From HRBIN16 sp049969495 (GTDB lineage Bacteria; Armatimonadota; HRBIN16), in the NCBI GenBank assembly GCA_049969495.1, contig JBMFOT010000008.1, positions 1 to 64,000 on the forward strand: 64,000 bases of DNA, read 5' to 3'. The notes beneath the pieces are model-generated. The model ran no database searches. It was not told the DNA's origin and saw only the letters and a list, made by a program, of their open reading frames with translations. How positions within the stretch are numbered: the first letter of the stretch is position 1; every line of letters starts with the position of its first letter. This document shows positions 42,408 through 51,086 of the stretch, in pieces. The position numbers were made by a program, and so were the translations under genes.

Positions 42408-44138
42408 ATGAAACTGCGCACAGGTCGCTGGATATTCACTGCTATCCTCGCGCTCGTGCTGCTTCTGCAGGCTTCTGCGGGCGTGCTCATGCAAGGGTTC
42501 TATTGGGACGCCAGCACGGGTGGACGGGGCTCTTGGTGGACGCATCTGGCGAAACAAGCCAACAGCCTGCGCAAAGCGGGATTTACGGCGGTGTGGATAC
42601 CTCCTGTGCTCAAAGGGGCATCCGGCGGCTACTCCAACGGCTACGACCCCTTCGATGACTACGATATCGGCAGTAAGAACCAGAAGGGTACGGTCGCTAC
42701 CAGATGGGGTACCCGCGAAGAACTGCTAAGGGCGGTAGCGGTGATGCGTGCCAACGGGCTGGATGTGTACGTGGACATGGTGCTGAATCACCGCAACGGC
42801 GACGATGGGTACTGGAACTTCCGCTATAAAGATGCCTATGGCAACGACGGGCGAGGGCGCTTCCAGAAGGGCTACTTTGACTTCCATCCCAACTATCACA
42901 GCCAGTGCCCCAACGTGCCAGGGGAGTACTGGGGCTTCGGGCGTGACCTGTGCCACACGAACCCCTACGTGGCGGAAGGGCTGAAAGCTGCTGGAGACTG
43001 GTTGACGAAAGCGCTGGGCGTGCAGGGCTATCGCCTGGACAACGTGAAGGGCATCAGCTATACCTACCTGAAGGAGTATCTGGCATACGGCGCGATGGCG
43101 GGTAAGTTCGCGGTCGGAGAGTACTGGGATACCAACCGCGATGCGCTGAACTGGTGGGCGAACACGGCGATGGGCGGGCGAGCGCATGTGTTCGACTTCG
43201 CTCTGCGCGAAGAGCTGAAAAACATGTGTAACTCTAGCGGCTTCTACGATATGCGGCGATTAGACCACGCCGGATTGGCAGGCATTGACCCGTGGAAAGC
43301 GGTGACCTTTGTGGAGAACCATGACACCGACCTCCATGACCCTATCTACAAAAACAAGCATCTCGCCTACGCCTATATTTTGACCTCGGAAGGGTATCCC
43401 ACGGTCTTCTGGAAGGACTACTACCAGTACGGTATGAAACCCATCATCGACAACCTCATCTGGATACACGAACACATCGCCTACGGTACCACGCAAGAGC
43501 GGTGGAAAGATGAGGATGTTTTCGTGTATGAACGCACAGGCGGGTACAAGCTGCTGGTTGGCTTGAATGACAACGAAATCGCCAGCAAAACGGTTACTGT
43601 GCAAACCGGCTTCGCCCCGTATACCCGCATCCACGACTACACCGGCAACGCTCCCGACCGGGTTACTGACGCCTCTGGGCGGGTAACCATTACCATTCCG
43701 GCAAACGGGTACGTCGCCTACTCGGTGAGCGGCATCACCGGAACCTTCCCGATACAGGAGCAGCCGGTCACGCAGGAGTTCGCAGGAGCTGTGGACCTGG
43801 ACATCCCGCCCGCCGATAACACCCGCTTCGTGAAGGTGGGACGGATTTGCGTTGCCGCCCGCAAGCCTATCGTCGCGGAGCTGTACTGGGATGCCGGAAG
43901 CTGGACGGACGCCACGTCGATAGTGGTGGAACTGCGCACCGCCCGCGGACGGCTGATGCGCAGGCTAACCGTTACCCGCTCTACCCGACAAGGCGCCCCG
44001 CTGTCGTTTACCCCGTTCAACATCCGCGATTACGAATACTACGAGTTTTTCGTTCGAAGTTACAACACGCCTCCACAGAACCCAAAGCCCAGTTACTGGC
44101 TAAAGGTCACCTATACCGCTCCCAAAACCCTGCGCTAA
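42408..44138 (+). CDS. Secreted alpha-amylase (GH13)
   Basis: Endo-acting starch hydrolase with a signal peptide (hydrophobic stretch LALVLLLQASAG). The four GH13 regions are present: VDMVLNHR (122-129); GYRLDNVKG with nucleophile Asp211; GEYWD with acid/base Glu238; FVENHDT with Asp306. QGFYWDASTGG and NGYDPFDDYDIGS near the N-terminus are typical of bacterial alpha-amylases of the liquefying or plant-like kind. After the (beta/alpha)8 barrel and the beta-sandwich domain C (to about 450) there is an extra beta-rich module (about 460-576) with no obvious starch-binding signature. No clear Shine-Dalgarno precedes the ATG; a GTG three bases earlier is an alternative. A catabolite-type operator-like site lies upstream. 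Confidence 0.92.
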   Translation: MKLRTGRWIFTAILALVLLLQASAGVLMQGFYWDASTGGRGSWWTHLAKQANSLRKAGFTAVWIPPVLKGASGGYSNGYDPFDDYDIGSKNQKGTVATRWGTREELLRAVAVMRANGLDVYVDMVLNHRNGDDGYWNFRYKDAYGNDGRGRFQKGYFDFHPNYHSQCPNVPGEYWGFGRDLCHTNPYVAEGLKAAGDWLTKALGVQGYRLDNVKGISYTYLKEYLAYGAMAGKFAVGEYWDTNRDALNWWANTAMGGRAHVFDFALREELKNMCNSSGFYDMRRLDHAGLAGIDPWKAVTFVENHDTDLHDPIYKNKHLAYAYILTSEGYPTVFWKDYYQYGMKPIIDNLIWIHEHIAYGTTQERWKDEDVFVYERTGGYKLLVGLNDNEIASKTVTVQTGFAPYTRIHDYTGNAPDRVTDASGRVTITIPANGYVAYSVSGITGTFPIQEQPVTQEFAGAVDLDIPPADNTRFVKVGRICVAARKPIVAELYWDAGSWTDATSIVVELRTARGRLMRRLTVTRSTRQGAPLSFTPFNIRDYEYYEFFVRSYNTPPQNPKPSYWLKVTYTAPKTLR

Positions 44139-44155
44139 ACTTACCGCGCCAAACG

Positions 44156-44184
44156 TTGCCAGACGCCTTCCATGCGTGTAAAAT
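44156..44184 (+). promoter_or_regulatory. Promoter for proS
   Basis: TTGCCA (44156-44161), 17 bases, TAAAAT (44179-44184), 29 bases before the ATG, which has a strong AGAAGGAGGA ribosome-binding site. Confidence 0.6.
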
Positions 44185-44213
44185 AATCTCGTGCAATTAT
44201 CAGAAGGAGGAAC

Positions 44214-45656
44214 ATGATGCCCAAAGAAGGCATTACCCCCCGCTCGCAGGATTACTCACAATGGTATCTGGACATTGTGGAGAAAGCGGAGCTGGCGGAC
44301 TACTCCGCGGTGCGCGGGTGCATGGTAATCCGCCCGCATGGCTACGCGATATGGGAGCTGATTCAGCGCGAGCTGGACGCGCGCATCAAGGCGACCGGAC
44401 ACGTCAATGCCTACTTCCCGCTGTTCATTCCCATGAGCTTCCTGCAGAAAGAGGCGGAGCACGTGGAAGGCTTCGCGCCCGAGGTGGCGGTGGTCACGCA
44501 CGGTGGTGGTGAGCAGCTTGCCGAACCGCTGGTGGTGCGCCCGACCTCCGAAGCGATTATCGGGCACAGCTTCGCCAAATGGATTAAGTCGTGGCGCGAC
44601 CTCCCCTTGCTGATTAACCAGTGGGCGAACGTGGTACGCTGGGAGATGCGCACGCGCCCCTTCTTGCGCACGCTGGAGTTTCTGTGGCAAGAGGGACATA
44701 CCGCCCATGCGACCGAACAGGAAGCAGAAGAGGAGACCCTGCGTATCCTGCACGAAGTGTATGCGGACTTCGCCGAGAAGGTGATGGCGATACCGGTGTT
44801 GCGCGGACGCAAAACGGAGAAGGAGAAGTTTGCGGGCGCACTACGTACCTATGCCATAGAGGCGATGATGCAGGACGGGCGCGCTCTGCAGGCGGGAACC
44901 TCGCACAATCTGGGACAGAACTTCGCCAGGGCGTTTGGAATCATGTACCAGACGCCTGACAACCGCCAGGAGTACGTGTGGACGACCTCCTGGGGGGTAT
45001 CTACCCGGCTCATCGGCGCGCTCATTATGGCGCATTCCGACGACGAAGGACTGGTGTTGCCCCCCAGGCTCGCACCTATTCAGGTGGTCATTGTGCCCAT
45101 TTACAAGAGTGACACGGAACGTTCGGCGGTGCTGGAATGCGCGTATCGGCTAAAAGAGCAACTGGCGGAGCGGTTCCGCGTGAAGCTGGACGACCGCGAC
45201 GAGGTAACGCCCGGCTTCAAGTTCAACGAGTGGGAGGTGCGCGGTGTGCCGGTGCGCGTGGAGGTCGGTCCGCGTGATGTGCAGCAAGGCACCGTTGCGC
45301 TGGCGAGGCGCGACCTGCCCGGACGCGAGGGCAAGAGTTTCGTGCCGCAGGAGGGACTGGCGGAGCGGATTAGCGGTCTGCTGGACGCTGTTCAGCAAAG
45401 TCTGTATGACCGCGCGTTGCGTTTCCGCGAGGAGCATACCGTCGACGTGCGCACCTACGAGCAGCTGAAAGAGGCGGTAGAAACCGGTTTCGCCCGCGCG
45501 TACTGGGCAGGCAGTCGCGAAGATGAGGACCGCGTGCAGGCAGAAACCCGCGCGACCATTCGCGTTATCCCCTTCGAGCAGCCCGAAAAGGCGGGCAGAT
45601 GCATCCTTACAGGCAAGGAGACCACCCAGCAGGTTATCTTTGCGCGGGCGTACTGA
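44214..45656 (+). CDS. proS: Prolyl-tRNA synthetase, short ProS type (no editing insert)
   Basis: Class II aminoacyl-tRNA synthetase that charges tRNA-Pro. Signatures: N-terminal ITPRSQDYSQWYLDIVEKAE and RGCMVIRPHGYAIWELIQ; motif 2 region LVVRPTSEAIIGHSFAKWI to RWEMRTRPFLRTLEFLWQEG; motif 3 TTSWGVSTRLIGALIMAHSD. 480 residues without the INS editing domain between motifs 2 and 3, i.e. the archaeal/eukaryote-like ProS3 form also found in many bacteria. The C-terminal zinc-like domain retains CILTGKETTQQVIFARAY. Confidence 0.96.
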   Translation: MMPKEGITPRSQDYSQWYLDIVEKAELADYSAVRGCMVIRPHGYAIWELIQRELDARIKATGHVNAYFPLFIPMSFLQKEAEHVEGFAPEVAVVTHGGGEQLAEPLVVRPTSEAIIGHSFAKWIKSWRDLPLLINQWANVVRWEMRTRPFLRTLEFLWQEGHTAHATEQEAEEETLRILHEVYADFAEKVMAIPVLRGRKTEKEKFAGALRTYAIEAMMQDGRALQAGTSHNLGQNFARAFGIMYQTPDNRQEYVWTTSWGVSTRLIGALIMAHSDDEGLVLPPRLAPIQVVIVPIYKSDTERSAVLECAYRLKEQLAERFRVKLDDRDEVTPGFKFNEWEVRGVPVRVEVGPRDVQQGTVALARRDLPGREGKSFVPQEGLAERISGLLDAVQQSLYDRALRFREEHTVDVRTYEQLKEAVETGFARAYWAGSREDEDRVQAETRATIRVIPFEQPEKAGRCILTGKETTQQVIFARAY

Positions 45657-45725
45657 GCGTCAAATGGCTAACCTCTCCCCAACAAGGCTTACTACACGAC
45701 AATTTGGGGGCTAGGACAGGGAGGG

Positions 45726-45754
45726 TTGATTTGCGCCCCGATTTGTGGTAAACT
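45726..45754 (+). promoter_or_regulatory. Promoter for the rpsB-tsf-pyrH-frr-uppS-dxr operon
   Basis: TTGATT (45726-45731), 17 bases, TAAACT (45749-45754). The predicted start is near 45761, giving a 5' leader of about 120 bases before rpsB. Confidence 0.6.
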
Positions 45755-45760
45755 GGCGTT

Positions 45761-45879
45761 GCGTCGCACGACGCTATCACACACCGCCCCGGACTCGTGC
45801 GCCGGTGTCCCGCCCGGGATCGCGCACGGGGAAGATGGAGCGGGAGGCACAACCTGAAGGCAAAGGAGGAAAGACGGAT
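45761..45879 (+). promoter_or_regulatory. Structured rpsB leader with possible H-type pseudoknot
   Basis: The leader opens with a 5-bp hairpin (GCGTC-GCAC-GACGC, 45761-45774). Next, ACACCG (45781-45786) can pair with CGGTGT (45803-45808). GTGCGC (45797-45802), which lies in that loop, can pair with GCGCAC (45822-45827) outside it. The two 6-bp stems abut directly, giving a classical H-type pseudoknot, with a further CCCG/CGGG pair in the last loop. Ribosomal protein S2 leaders in other bacteria are known autoregulatory RNA elements, some with pseudoknots, so feedback by S2 is a reasonable inference. The RBS AAAGGAGG lies at 45862-45869. Confidence 0.5.
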
Positions 45880-46818
45880 TTGGCAACGGTTACCATGAAG
45901 GAGCTCCTGGAAGCGGGAGTACATTTCGGTCATCACACCCGCCGCTGGAACCCCAAAATGAAGCGCTATATATATGGCGCACGAAACGGCATCTACATTA
46001 TTGACCTGCACCAGACGCTTCAGCTGTTCGATCAGGCGCAGGCGTTTGTGCAGGAGGTGGTGCAGAACGGCGGGCACATTCTGTTCGTGGGTACGAAGAA
46101 GCAGGCGCAGGAAGCGGTGCGCGAAGCCGCCGAACGCAGTCGGCAGTTCTACGTGAACAAGCGCTGGCTGGGCGGAATGCTCACTAACTGGAAGACCGTC
46201 CAGGAGCGCATCAAACGCCTCAACGAGCTCGAGAAGATGGAGGCGGACGGTGTGCTGGACCGCCTGCCCAAGAAGGAAGCGGCCAAACTGCGCGAGGAGA
46301 AGGAGAAGCTCAACTCCGTGCTGGCGGGTATCAAAGAGATGCCCGGCTTGCCGCACGCGGTGTTTATCGTGGACATCAAGAAGGAACACATCGCCGTGCA
46401 GGAGGCGCACCGATTGGAAATCCCCATCATCGCTATCGTAGACACCAACTGCGACCCCGATGAGGTAGATTACGTCATCCCGGGCAACGATGACGCCATC
46501 CGCGCCATTAAACTGCTGTGTCACCGCATCGCCGATGCCATTGTGGAGGTGAAAGCGGTCGAGTGGCAGGGTGCAGAGGTTGTGGAAACAGCCGAGGAAG
46601 TGGAAGCGGAGGGCGAAGAGAAGCCCGAGGAGGGCGAGATCCTGCCGGAGGAGGAAGAGATAGCTGCCGGTGAACCTGTAGCGGCTGGAGAAGAAGCGGT
46701 AGATATTCTGGTGCGCCCAGACGTGGAGGACGAATACTCCAGAATGTACGAAGAGTACAGCGAGTTCGAGGAGGAAGAGTCCGAGCGTCAGCGCATACGA
46801 CGAGTACAGGAGGAATAG
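45880..46818 (+). CDS. rpsB: 30S ribosomal protein S2 with a long acidic C-terminal tail
   Basis: S2 binds the head-body junction of the small subunit. The N-terminus VTMKELLEAGVHFGHHTRRW followed by NPKMKRYIYGARNGIYIIDL is diagnostic, as are RWLGGMLTNWKTVQERIKRL and AIVDTNCDPDEVDYVIPGND. TTG 45880 (AAAGGAGG upstream) matches the conserved N-terminus; the frame is open earlier but through the leader RNA. Residues from about 227 to 312 form a strongly acidic Glu-rich tail (AEEVEAEGEEKPEEGEILPE and on), beyond the usual 230-260-residue length. Confidence 0.96.
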   Translation: MATVTMKELLEAGVHFGHHTRRWNPKMKRYIYGARNGIYIIDLHQTLQLFDQAQAFVQEVVQNGGHILFVGTKKQAQEAVREAAERSRQFYVNKRWLGGMLTNWKTVQERIKRLNELEKMEADGVLDRLPKKEAAKLREEKEKLNSVLAGIKEMPGLPHAVFIVDIKKEHIAVQEAHRLEIPIIAIVDTNCDPDEVDYVIPGNDDAIRAIKLLCHRIADAIVEVKAVEWQGAEVVETAEEVEAEGEEKPEEGEILPEEEEIAAGEPVAAGEEAVDILVRPDVEDEYSRMYEEYSEFEEEESERQRIRRVQEE

Positions 46819-46824
46819 GTATCG

Positions 46825-47718
46825 GTGGAAATCACAGCACAGATGGTCAAAGAGCTGCGCGACCAGACCGGCGCAGGCATGATGGAATGCAAGCAGGCGC
46901 TGATTGAGGCACAGGGCGATATGGAGCGTGCCCGGTTGATTCTGCGCGAGAAGGGTGCGGCGGCGGCGGTCAAGCGTGAGTCGCGTCAGGCGTCGGAGGG
47001 CGTGGTGGTTTCCGCTATTGCTCCAGACCACCGTTTCGCCGCGCTACTGGAACTCAACGCCGAGACCGATTTTGTCGCTCGTAACGAGGAGTTCCAGTCA
47101 CTGGCGAAGGAACTGGTACAGCAGCTGGTAGACACCGGCTTCGAGGGCACACTGGAAGAGTTCCTGCAGCAGCCCAGTCAATCTGCTCCCGACCGCACTG
47201 TGCGTCAGCGCGTGGAGGACCTGGTGGCGCGTATCCGTGAAAAGATAGTTATCGGGCGCATCGCCACCTTCAGCACCGATAGCACCGGCTGCGTGGATAC
47301 GTATATCCACCTCGGCGGCAAAATCGGCGTGATGGTGGAGTTAAAGGCGGCTACCGAAGCGGGCGCCCAGCATCCCGAGACACTGCGTTTGGCACGCGAA
47401 CTGGGGATGCAAATCGCCTTCGGCAACCCCGGCTACCTGACCCGCGACCAGGTGCCTCAGCAGCTGATAGAAGAGGAGCGCGAGGTGCAGCGCCAGCGCG
47501 CCCTCAATGAAGGCAAACCCGCTCAGGCGATAGATAGAATCGTGGAAGGACGACTCGGCAAGTTCTTCGAGCAAATCTGCCTGCTGGACCAGGGCTACAT
47601 TCGCGATGAGAAGAAGTCGGTCAAGCAGGTGATAGAAGAGTTCTCCAAGACGGTTGGCGAACCGTTGACGGTAAGTCGGTTCATCCGTTTCCGTGTTGGG
47701 GAGAACAGTGGGGCGTAA
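46825..47718 (+). CDS. tsf: Elongation factor Ts
   Basis: Nucleotide-exchange factor of EF-Tu. N-terminal TAQMVKELRDQTGAGMMECK, then AKREKGAAAA-like REKGAAAAVKR, LNAETDFVARNEEF and the core IHLGGKIGVMVELKA. 297 residues from GTG 46825 with AGGAGG upstream, six bases after rpsB; the usual rpsB-tsf pair. Confidence 0.97.
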   Translation: MEITAQMVKELRDQTGAGMMECKQALIEAQGDMERARLILREKGAAAAVKRESRQASEGVVVSAIAPDHRFAALLELNAETDFVARNEEFQSLAKELVQQLVDTGFEGTLEEFLQQPSQSAPDRTVRQRVEDLVARIREKIVIGRIATFSTDSTGCVDTYIHLGGKIGVMVELKAATEAGAQHPETLRLARELGMQIAFGNPGYLTRDQVPQQLIEEEREVQRQRALNEGKPAQAIDRIVEGRLGKFFEQICLLDQGYIRDEKKSVKQVIEEFSKTVGEPLTVSRFIRFRVGENSGA

Positions 47719-47721
47719 CCG

Positions 47722-48462
47722 ATGGGCGAGGCAACGCGCGCACAACCCCGCTGGCAACGAGTGCTTCTGAAGCTCTCCGGTGAAGCCTTCGCCGGAGAGC
47801 GGGGGAGCGGTCTGGACTACGCGGTGGTCGGCTCTCTGGCGCGACAGATTGTGGACGCGCACGCGCTGGGAGTGGAGATAGCGGTGGTCATCGGCGGGGG
47901 AAATATCATTCGGGGACAACACGCGGCACAGGCAGGCATTGACCGTGCCACCGCCGACTACATGGGTATGCTGGCAACAGTGATTAACGCGCTCGCCCTG
48001 CAGGACGCCATCGAGCAGCTGGGCGTGCCCACGCGCGTGCAGACCGCCATCCAGATGTTTCAAGTTGCCGAGCCGTTTATCCGCCGTCGCGCCATCCGCC
48101 ATCTGGAGAAAGGGCGTGTGGTGATTCTCGCCGCCGGCACCGGTAATCCCTACTTTACAACGGACACCGCCGCGGCGTTGCGTGCGCTGGAAATCCATGC
48201 GCAGGCGTTTTTGAAAGCGACGAACGTGGACGGCGTGTACGATTCCGACCCCCGCCTTGATCCAAACGCAAAGCGATTCTCGTATATTACATATAGTGAA
48301 GCCATCGCGCGCCAGCTGCGCGTGATGGACCTGACCGCACTGACGTTGTGCATGGAGAATCGTCTGCCGATTGTGGTGTTTAACATCGCCCGCCCGGGCA
48401 ACGTGGTGCGGGCAATACTGGGCGAAGACATCGGCACTCTGGTAGGAGGAGAGGAAAAATGA
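47722..48462 (+). CDS. pyrH: UMP kinase
   Basis: Phosphorylates UMP to UDP (bacterial hexameric amino-acid-kinase fold). RVLLKLSGEAFAGERGSGLD, VVIGGGNIIRG, TADYMGMLATVINALALQD and GTGNPYFTTDTAAALRA are diagnostic. 246 residues; the ATG lies three bases after the tsf stop and the stop overlaps frr (ATGA). Confidence 0.97.
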   Translation: MGEATRAQPRWQRVLLKLSGEAFAGERGSGLDYAVVGSLARQIVDAHALGVEIAVVIGGGNIIRGQHAAQAGIDRATADYMGMLATVINALALQDAIEQLGVPTRVQTAIQMFQVAEPFIRRRAIRHLEKGRVVILAAGTGNPYFTTDTAAALRALEIHAQAFLKATNVDGVYDSDPRLDPNAKRFSYITYSEAIARQLRVMDLTALTLCMENRLPIVVFNIARPGNVVRAILGEDIGTLVGGEEK

Positions 48463-49016
48463 TCGAGGAGTTACTGAAAGAAGCCGAGCACAAGATGGAG
48501 AAAACGGTGGAGAAGGCGGCGCACGAGTTCGCTACGCTCCGCACGGGACGTGCCAACCCGGCGATTCTGGAGCACGTGATGGTGGACTATTACGGCACTC
48601 CCACCCCCATCAACCACATTGCCAGCATCACCGTGCCCGAGCCTCGCCTGTTGCTCATTCAGCCCTACGATAAACAGAGCCTGGCATGGATTGAGAAAGC
48701 CATCCTGAAATCCGACCTGAACCTCGTGCCCAATAATGATGGGCAGGTTATTCGCATTCGCATCCCTGAGTTAACGGAGGAGAGGCGTAAAGAGCTCATC
48801 AAACTGCTGCACAAGAAAGCGGAGGATGAACGCGTCGCCATACGCAACGTGCGTCGTGAGGTCAACGAGCACCTGAAAGCGGCGGAAAAGAGAGGCGAGA
48901 TTTCCGAAGATGATGTGAAACGCGCCGAACAGCAGGTGCAGAAGCTCACCGATAAGTATATCGCCGAAATTGACCGCCTGCAGAAGGCAAAAGAAGAAGA
49001 ACTGACGGAGGTATAA
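48459..49016 (+). CDS. frr: Ribosome recycling factor
   Basis: Splits post-termination ribosomes together with EF-G. 185 residues: KMEKTVEKAAHEFATLRTGR, NPAILEHVMVDYYGTPTPIN, VPEPRLLLIQPYDKQ and the C-terminal helix with KKAEDERVAIRNVRRE. Overlaps pyrH by four bases. Confidence 0.97.
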   Translation: MIEELLKEAEHKMEKTVEKAAHEFATLRTGRANPAILEHVMVDYYGTPTPINHIASITVPEPRLLLIQPYDKQSLAWIEKAILKSDLNLVPNNDGQVIRIRIPELTEERRKELIKLLHKKAEDERVAIRNVRREVNEHLKAAEKRGEISEDDVKRAEQQVQKLTDKYIAEIDRLQKAKEEELTEV

Positions 49017-49041
49017 GCGGAGCGAAGCTCCGGTGGGATGC

Positions 49042-49833
49042 ATGGAAACCCTCCCCCTACAGGCTCACATCGACGAGACCGCACCCGCTGTAGCGAAAGC
49101 GCGGGAGGCAGGCGTGGACTTTTCGCGCCTGCCTCAACATATTGCCATTATCATGGACGGCAACGGGCGATGGGCACTTCAGCGCGGGTTGCCGCGCCTG
49201 GTGGGACACCGGCAGGGCTATCGGACGGTGCGCCGCGTGGTGAAAGACTGCGCCGACCTCGGTGTGAAGATGGTCACGCTGTACACCTTCAGCACCGAGA
49301 ACTGGCGTCGCCCGCCCGATGAGACCAGCGGTTTGATGGCTCTGATTGAGGAGGCGGCGCGCCAGGAGCTGCGCCAGATGGTCATCAACGGCATTCAGGT
49401 GCGTGTCATCGGACGAATGCATGAACTGCCTGCCAGCCTTCAGGAGGAGCTGCGTCGAGGGATGGAGATCACCGCTCAGAATAGCCGCCTCATCCTCAAC
49501 CTCGCCATCAACTACGGTGGACGGGCGGAGATTGTGGACGCGGTACGCGCCATCGCGCAGCGTGTCCGGCAGGGCGACCTGCAACCGGAAGAGATTGACG
49601 AGTCCACCGTGCGCGCACACCTCTACGCGCCGGATATGCCCGACCCGGACCTGCTTATCCGCACCGCAGGCGAAATGCGCGTGAGCAACTTTCTCGTGTG
49701 GCAGACCGCCTACTCGGAGCTGTGGGTAACGCCCACCCTCTGGCCAGACTTCCGCACCGAGCACCTGATTGAGGCCATCCTCAGCTATCAGCAGCGCGTG
49801 CGAAAGTTCGGCGGCATCCTAGATGAGGAATGA
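49042..49833 (+). CDS. uppS: Isoprenyl (undecaprenyl) diphosphate synthase
   Basis: cis-Prenyltransferase that makes the lipid carrier for peptidoglycan. The catalytic HIAIIMDGNGRWA (Asp39), GHRQGYRTVRRVV, YTFSTENWRRP and C-terminal DLLIRTAGEMRVSNFLVWQ and ELWVTPTLWPDF are diagnostic. 263 residues from ATG 49042, preceded by GGTGGG; a GTG at 49033 is an alternative. Overlaps dxr by four bases. cdsA, which normally follows, is missing. Confidence 0.96.
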   Translation: METLPLQAHIDETAPAVAKAREAGVDFSRLPQHIAIIMDGNGRWALQRGLPRLVGHRQGYRTVRRVVKDCADLGVKMVTLYTFSTENWRRPPDETSGLMALIEEAARQELRQMVINGIQVRVIGRMHELPASLQEELRRGMEITAQNSRLILNLAINYGGRAEIVDAVRAIAQRVRQGDLQPEEIDESTVRAHLYAPDMPDPDLLIRTAGEMRVSNFLVWQTAYSELWVTPTLWPDFRTEHLIEAILSYQQRVRKFGGILDEE

Positions 49834-50972
49834 AACGCATCGCCGTTCTCGGAAGTACAGGCTCTATCGGCACGCAGTGTCTGGATGTGGCGGCACGTTT
49901 GTCCGACCGCATTCAGGTGGTCGCTCTTGCCGCACATCATGACCATGACCGTTTATGGCAGCAGGCTCAGCGGTTTGGCGTGCGGCACGTTGCCCTTGTA
50001 GACGAGGTCGCTTCTGCCCTCTTGCGCGAGCGTCAGCCCGACTGGCATGTTTACTCCGGCGATGAAGGTTTACAGGCGGTAGCTACCCTGCCCGAGGTGG
50101 ACATGGTAGTGGTCGGAGTGGCGGGCGTTTGCGGGCTGGCGGCGACGGTGGCTGCACTGAGGGCGGGCAAAAGCATCGCGCTGGCAAGCAAAGAGGTGCT
50201 CGTTGCCGCCGGGGAGAGCGTGATGTCGCTGGCGAAGCAGCAGGGGGCTCCGGTGGTGCCCATCGACAGCGAGCATTCTGCCGTTTTTCAATGCTTGCAG
50301 GGTGAACACCCCGACGCGGTGCGCCGAATCTTGCTGACCGCCTCCGGCGGCGCGTTGCGCGATGTGCCGCTGGAAGAACTGCCTTTTGTGACCCCCGAGC
50401 GGGCTCTGCAACATCCAACCTGGCGCATGGGCGCGAAAATCACCATCGACAGCGCCACGCTGATGAACAAGGGATTAGAGATTATCGAGGCACACTGGCT
50501 CTTCGGCGTGCCCGCAGAACAGATAGAGGTGATACTGCATCCCCAGAGCATCGTGCACGCGCTGGTGGAGATGTGTGACGGTTCGGTGCTGGCGCAGCTG
50601 GGCTTGCCGGATATGCGCCTGCCTATTCAGTACGCCCTGCTCTATCCCGAACGGGTGGATACTGCCTTGCCTCGTTTGAACCTGACCCAGACGGGCGCAC
50701 TCACCTTCTCAGCACCCGACCCGCGCCGTTACCCCGCCCTGCAGGTGGCCCGCGATGCACTGGCTGCCGGCGGAACCATGCCCGCTGCGATGAACGCCGC
50801 CAACGAGGTAGCAGTCGCCCGTTTTCTCAAAGGCGAGATTCGCTTCACCGACATCGTGCGGTGCGTGCGGGATGTCATGGAGAAACACCAACCGCAACCC
50901 GCTACGTTGGAGGCGGTGCAGACTGTGGATTCATGGGCAAGGGAACAAGCGCACCTCTGGAAGAGTCCATAA
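49830..50972 (+). CDS. dxr: 1-deoxy-D-xylulose 5-phosphate reductoisomerase
   Basis: NADPH-dependent second step of the MEP isoprenoid pathway. GSTGSIGTQ (8-16) binds the cofactor; ASKEVLVAAGE, PIDSEHSAVFQCL, TASGGALRD and ATLMNKGLEIIEAHWLF follow in order, and NAANEVAVARFL is near the C-terminus. 380 residues. Starts within the uppS stop (ATGA); a 114-base gap with a TATAAT separates it from rseP. Confidence 0.97.
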   Translation: MKRIAVLGSTGSIGTQCLDVAARLSDRIQVVALAAHHDHDRLWQQAQRFGVRHVALVDEVASALLRERQPDWHVYSGDEGLQAVATLPEVDMVVVGVAGVCGLAATVAALRAGKSIALASKEVLVAAGESVMSLAKQQGAPVVPIDSEHSAVFQCLQGEHPDAVRRILLTASGGALRDVPLEELPFVTPERALQHPTWRMGAKITIDSATLMNKGLEIIEAHWLFGVPAEQIEVILHPQSIVHALVEMCDGSVLAQLGLPDMRLPIQYALLYPERVDTALPRLNLTQTGALTFSAPDPRRYPALQVARDALAAGGTMPAAMNAANEVAVARFLKGEIRFTDIVRCVRDVMEKHQPQPATLEAVQTVDSWAREQAHLWKSP

Positions 50973-51013
50973 AAACCGGTGTATTTTGTAGCGAATCGGA
51001 AACGTGCAACAGG

Positions 51014-51019
51014 TATAAT
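51014..51019 (+). promoter_or_regulatory. Possible -10 element before rseP
   Basis: A perfect TATAAT in the 114-base gap between dxr and rseP, about 68 bases before the TTG start. No convincing -35 is seen at normal spacing; an envelope-stress or alternative sigma input is possible but not shown. Confidence 0.4.
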
Positions 51020-51086
51020 TAACGTAAAGGATAAGTAAGGGCAGCCCGGTTTGCCGTGAATCGTCACCGACGAGGAGGTTCCACCT

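Noticed and set aside
45634..47031. Long antisense frame (over 460 codons) across rpsB and tsf
   Set aside because: It is a mirror of two highly conserved genes in GC-rich DNA; low-complexity His/Leu-rich translation and no family signature.
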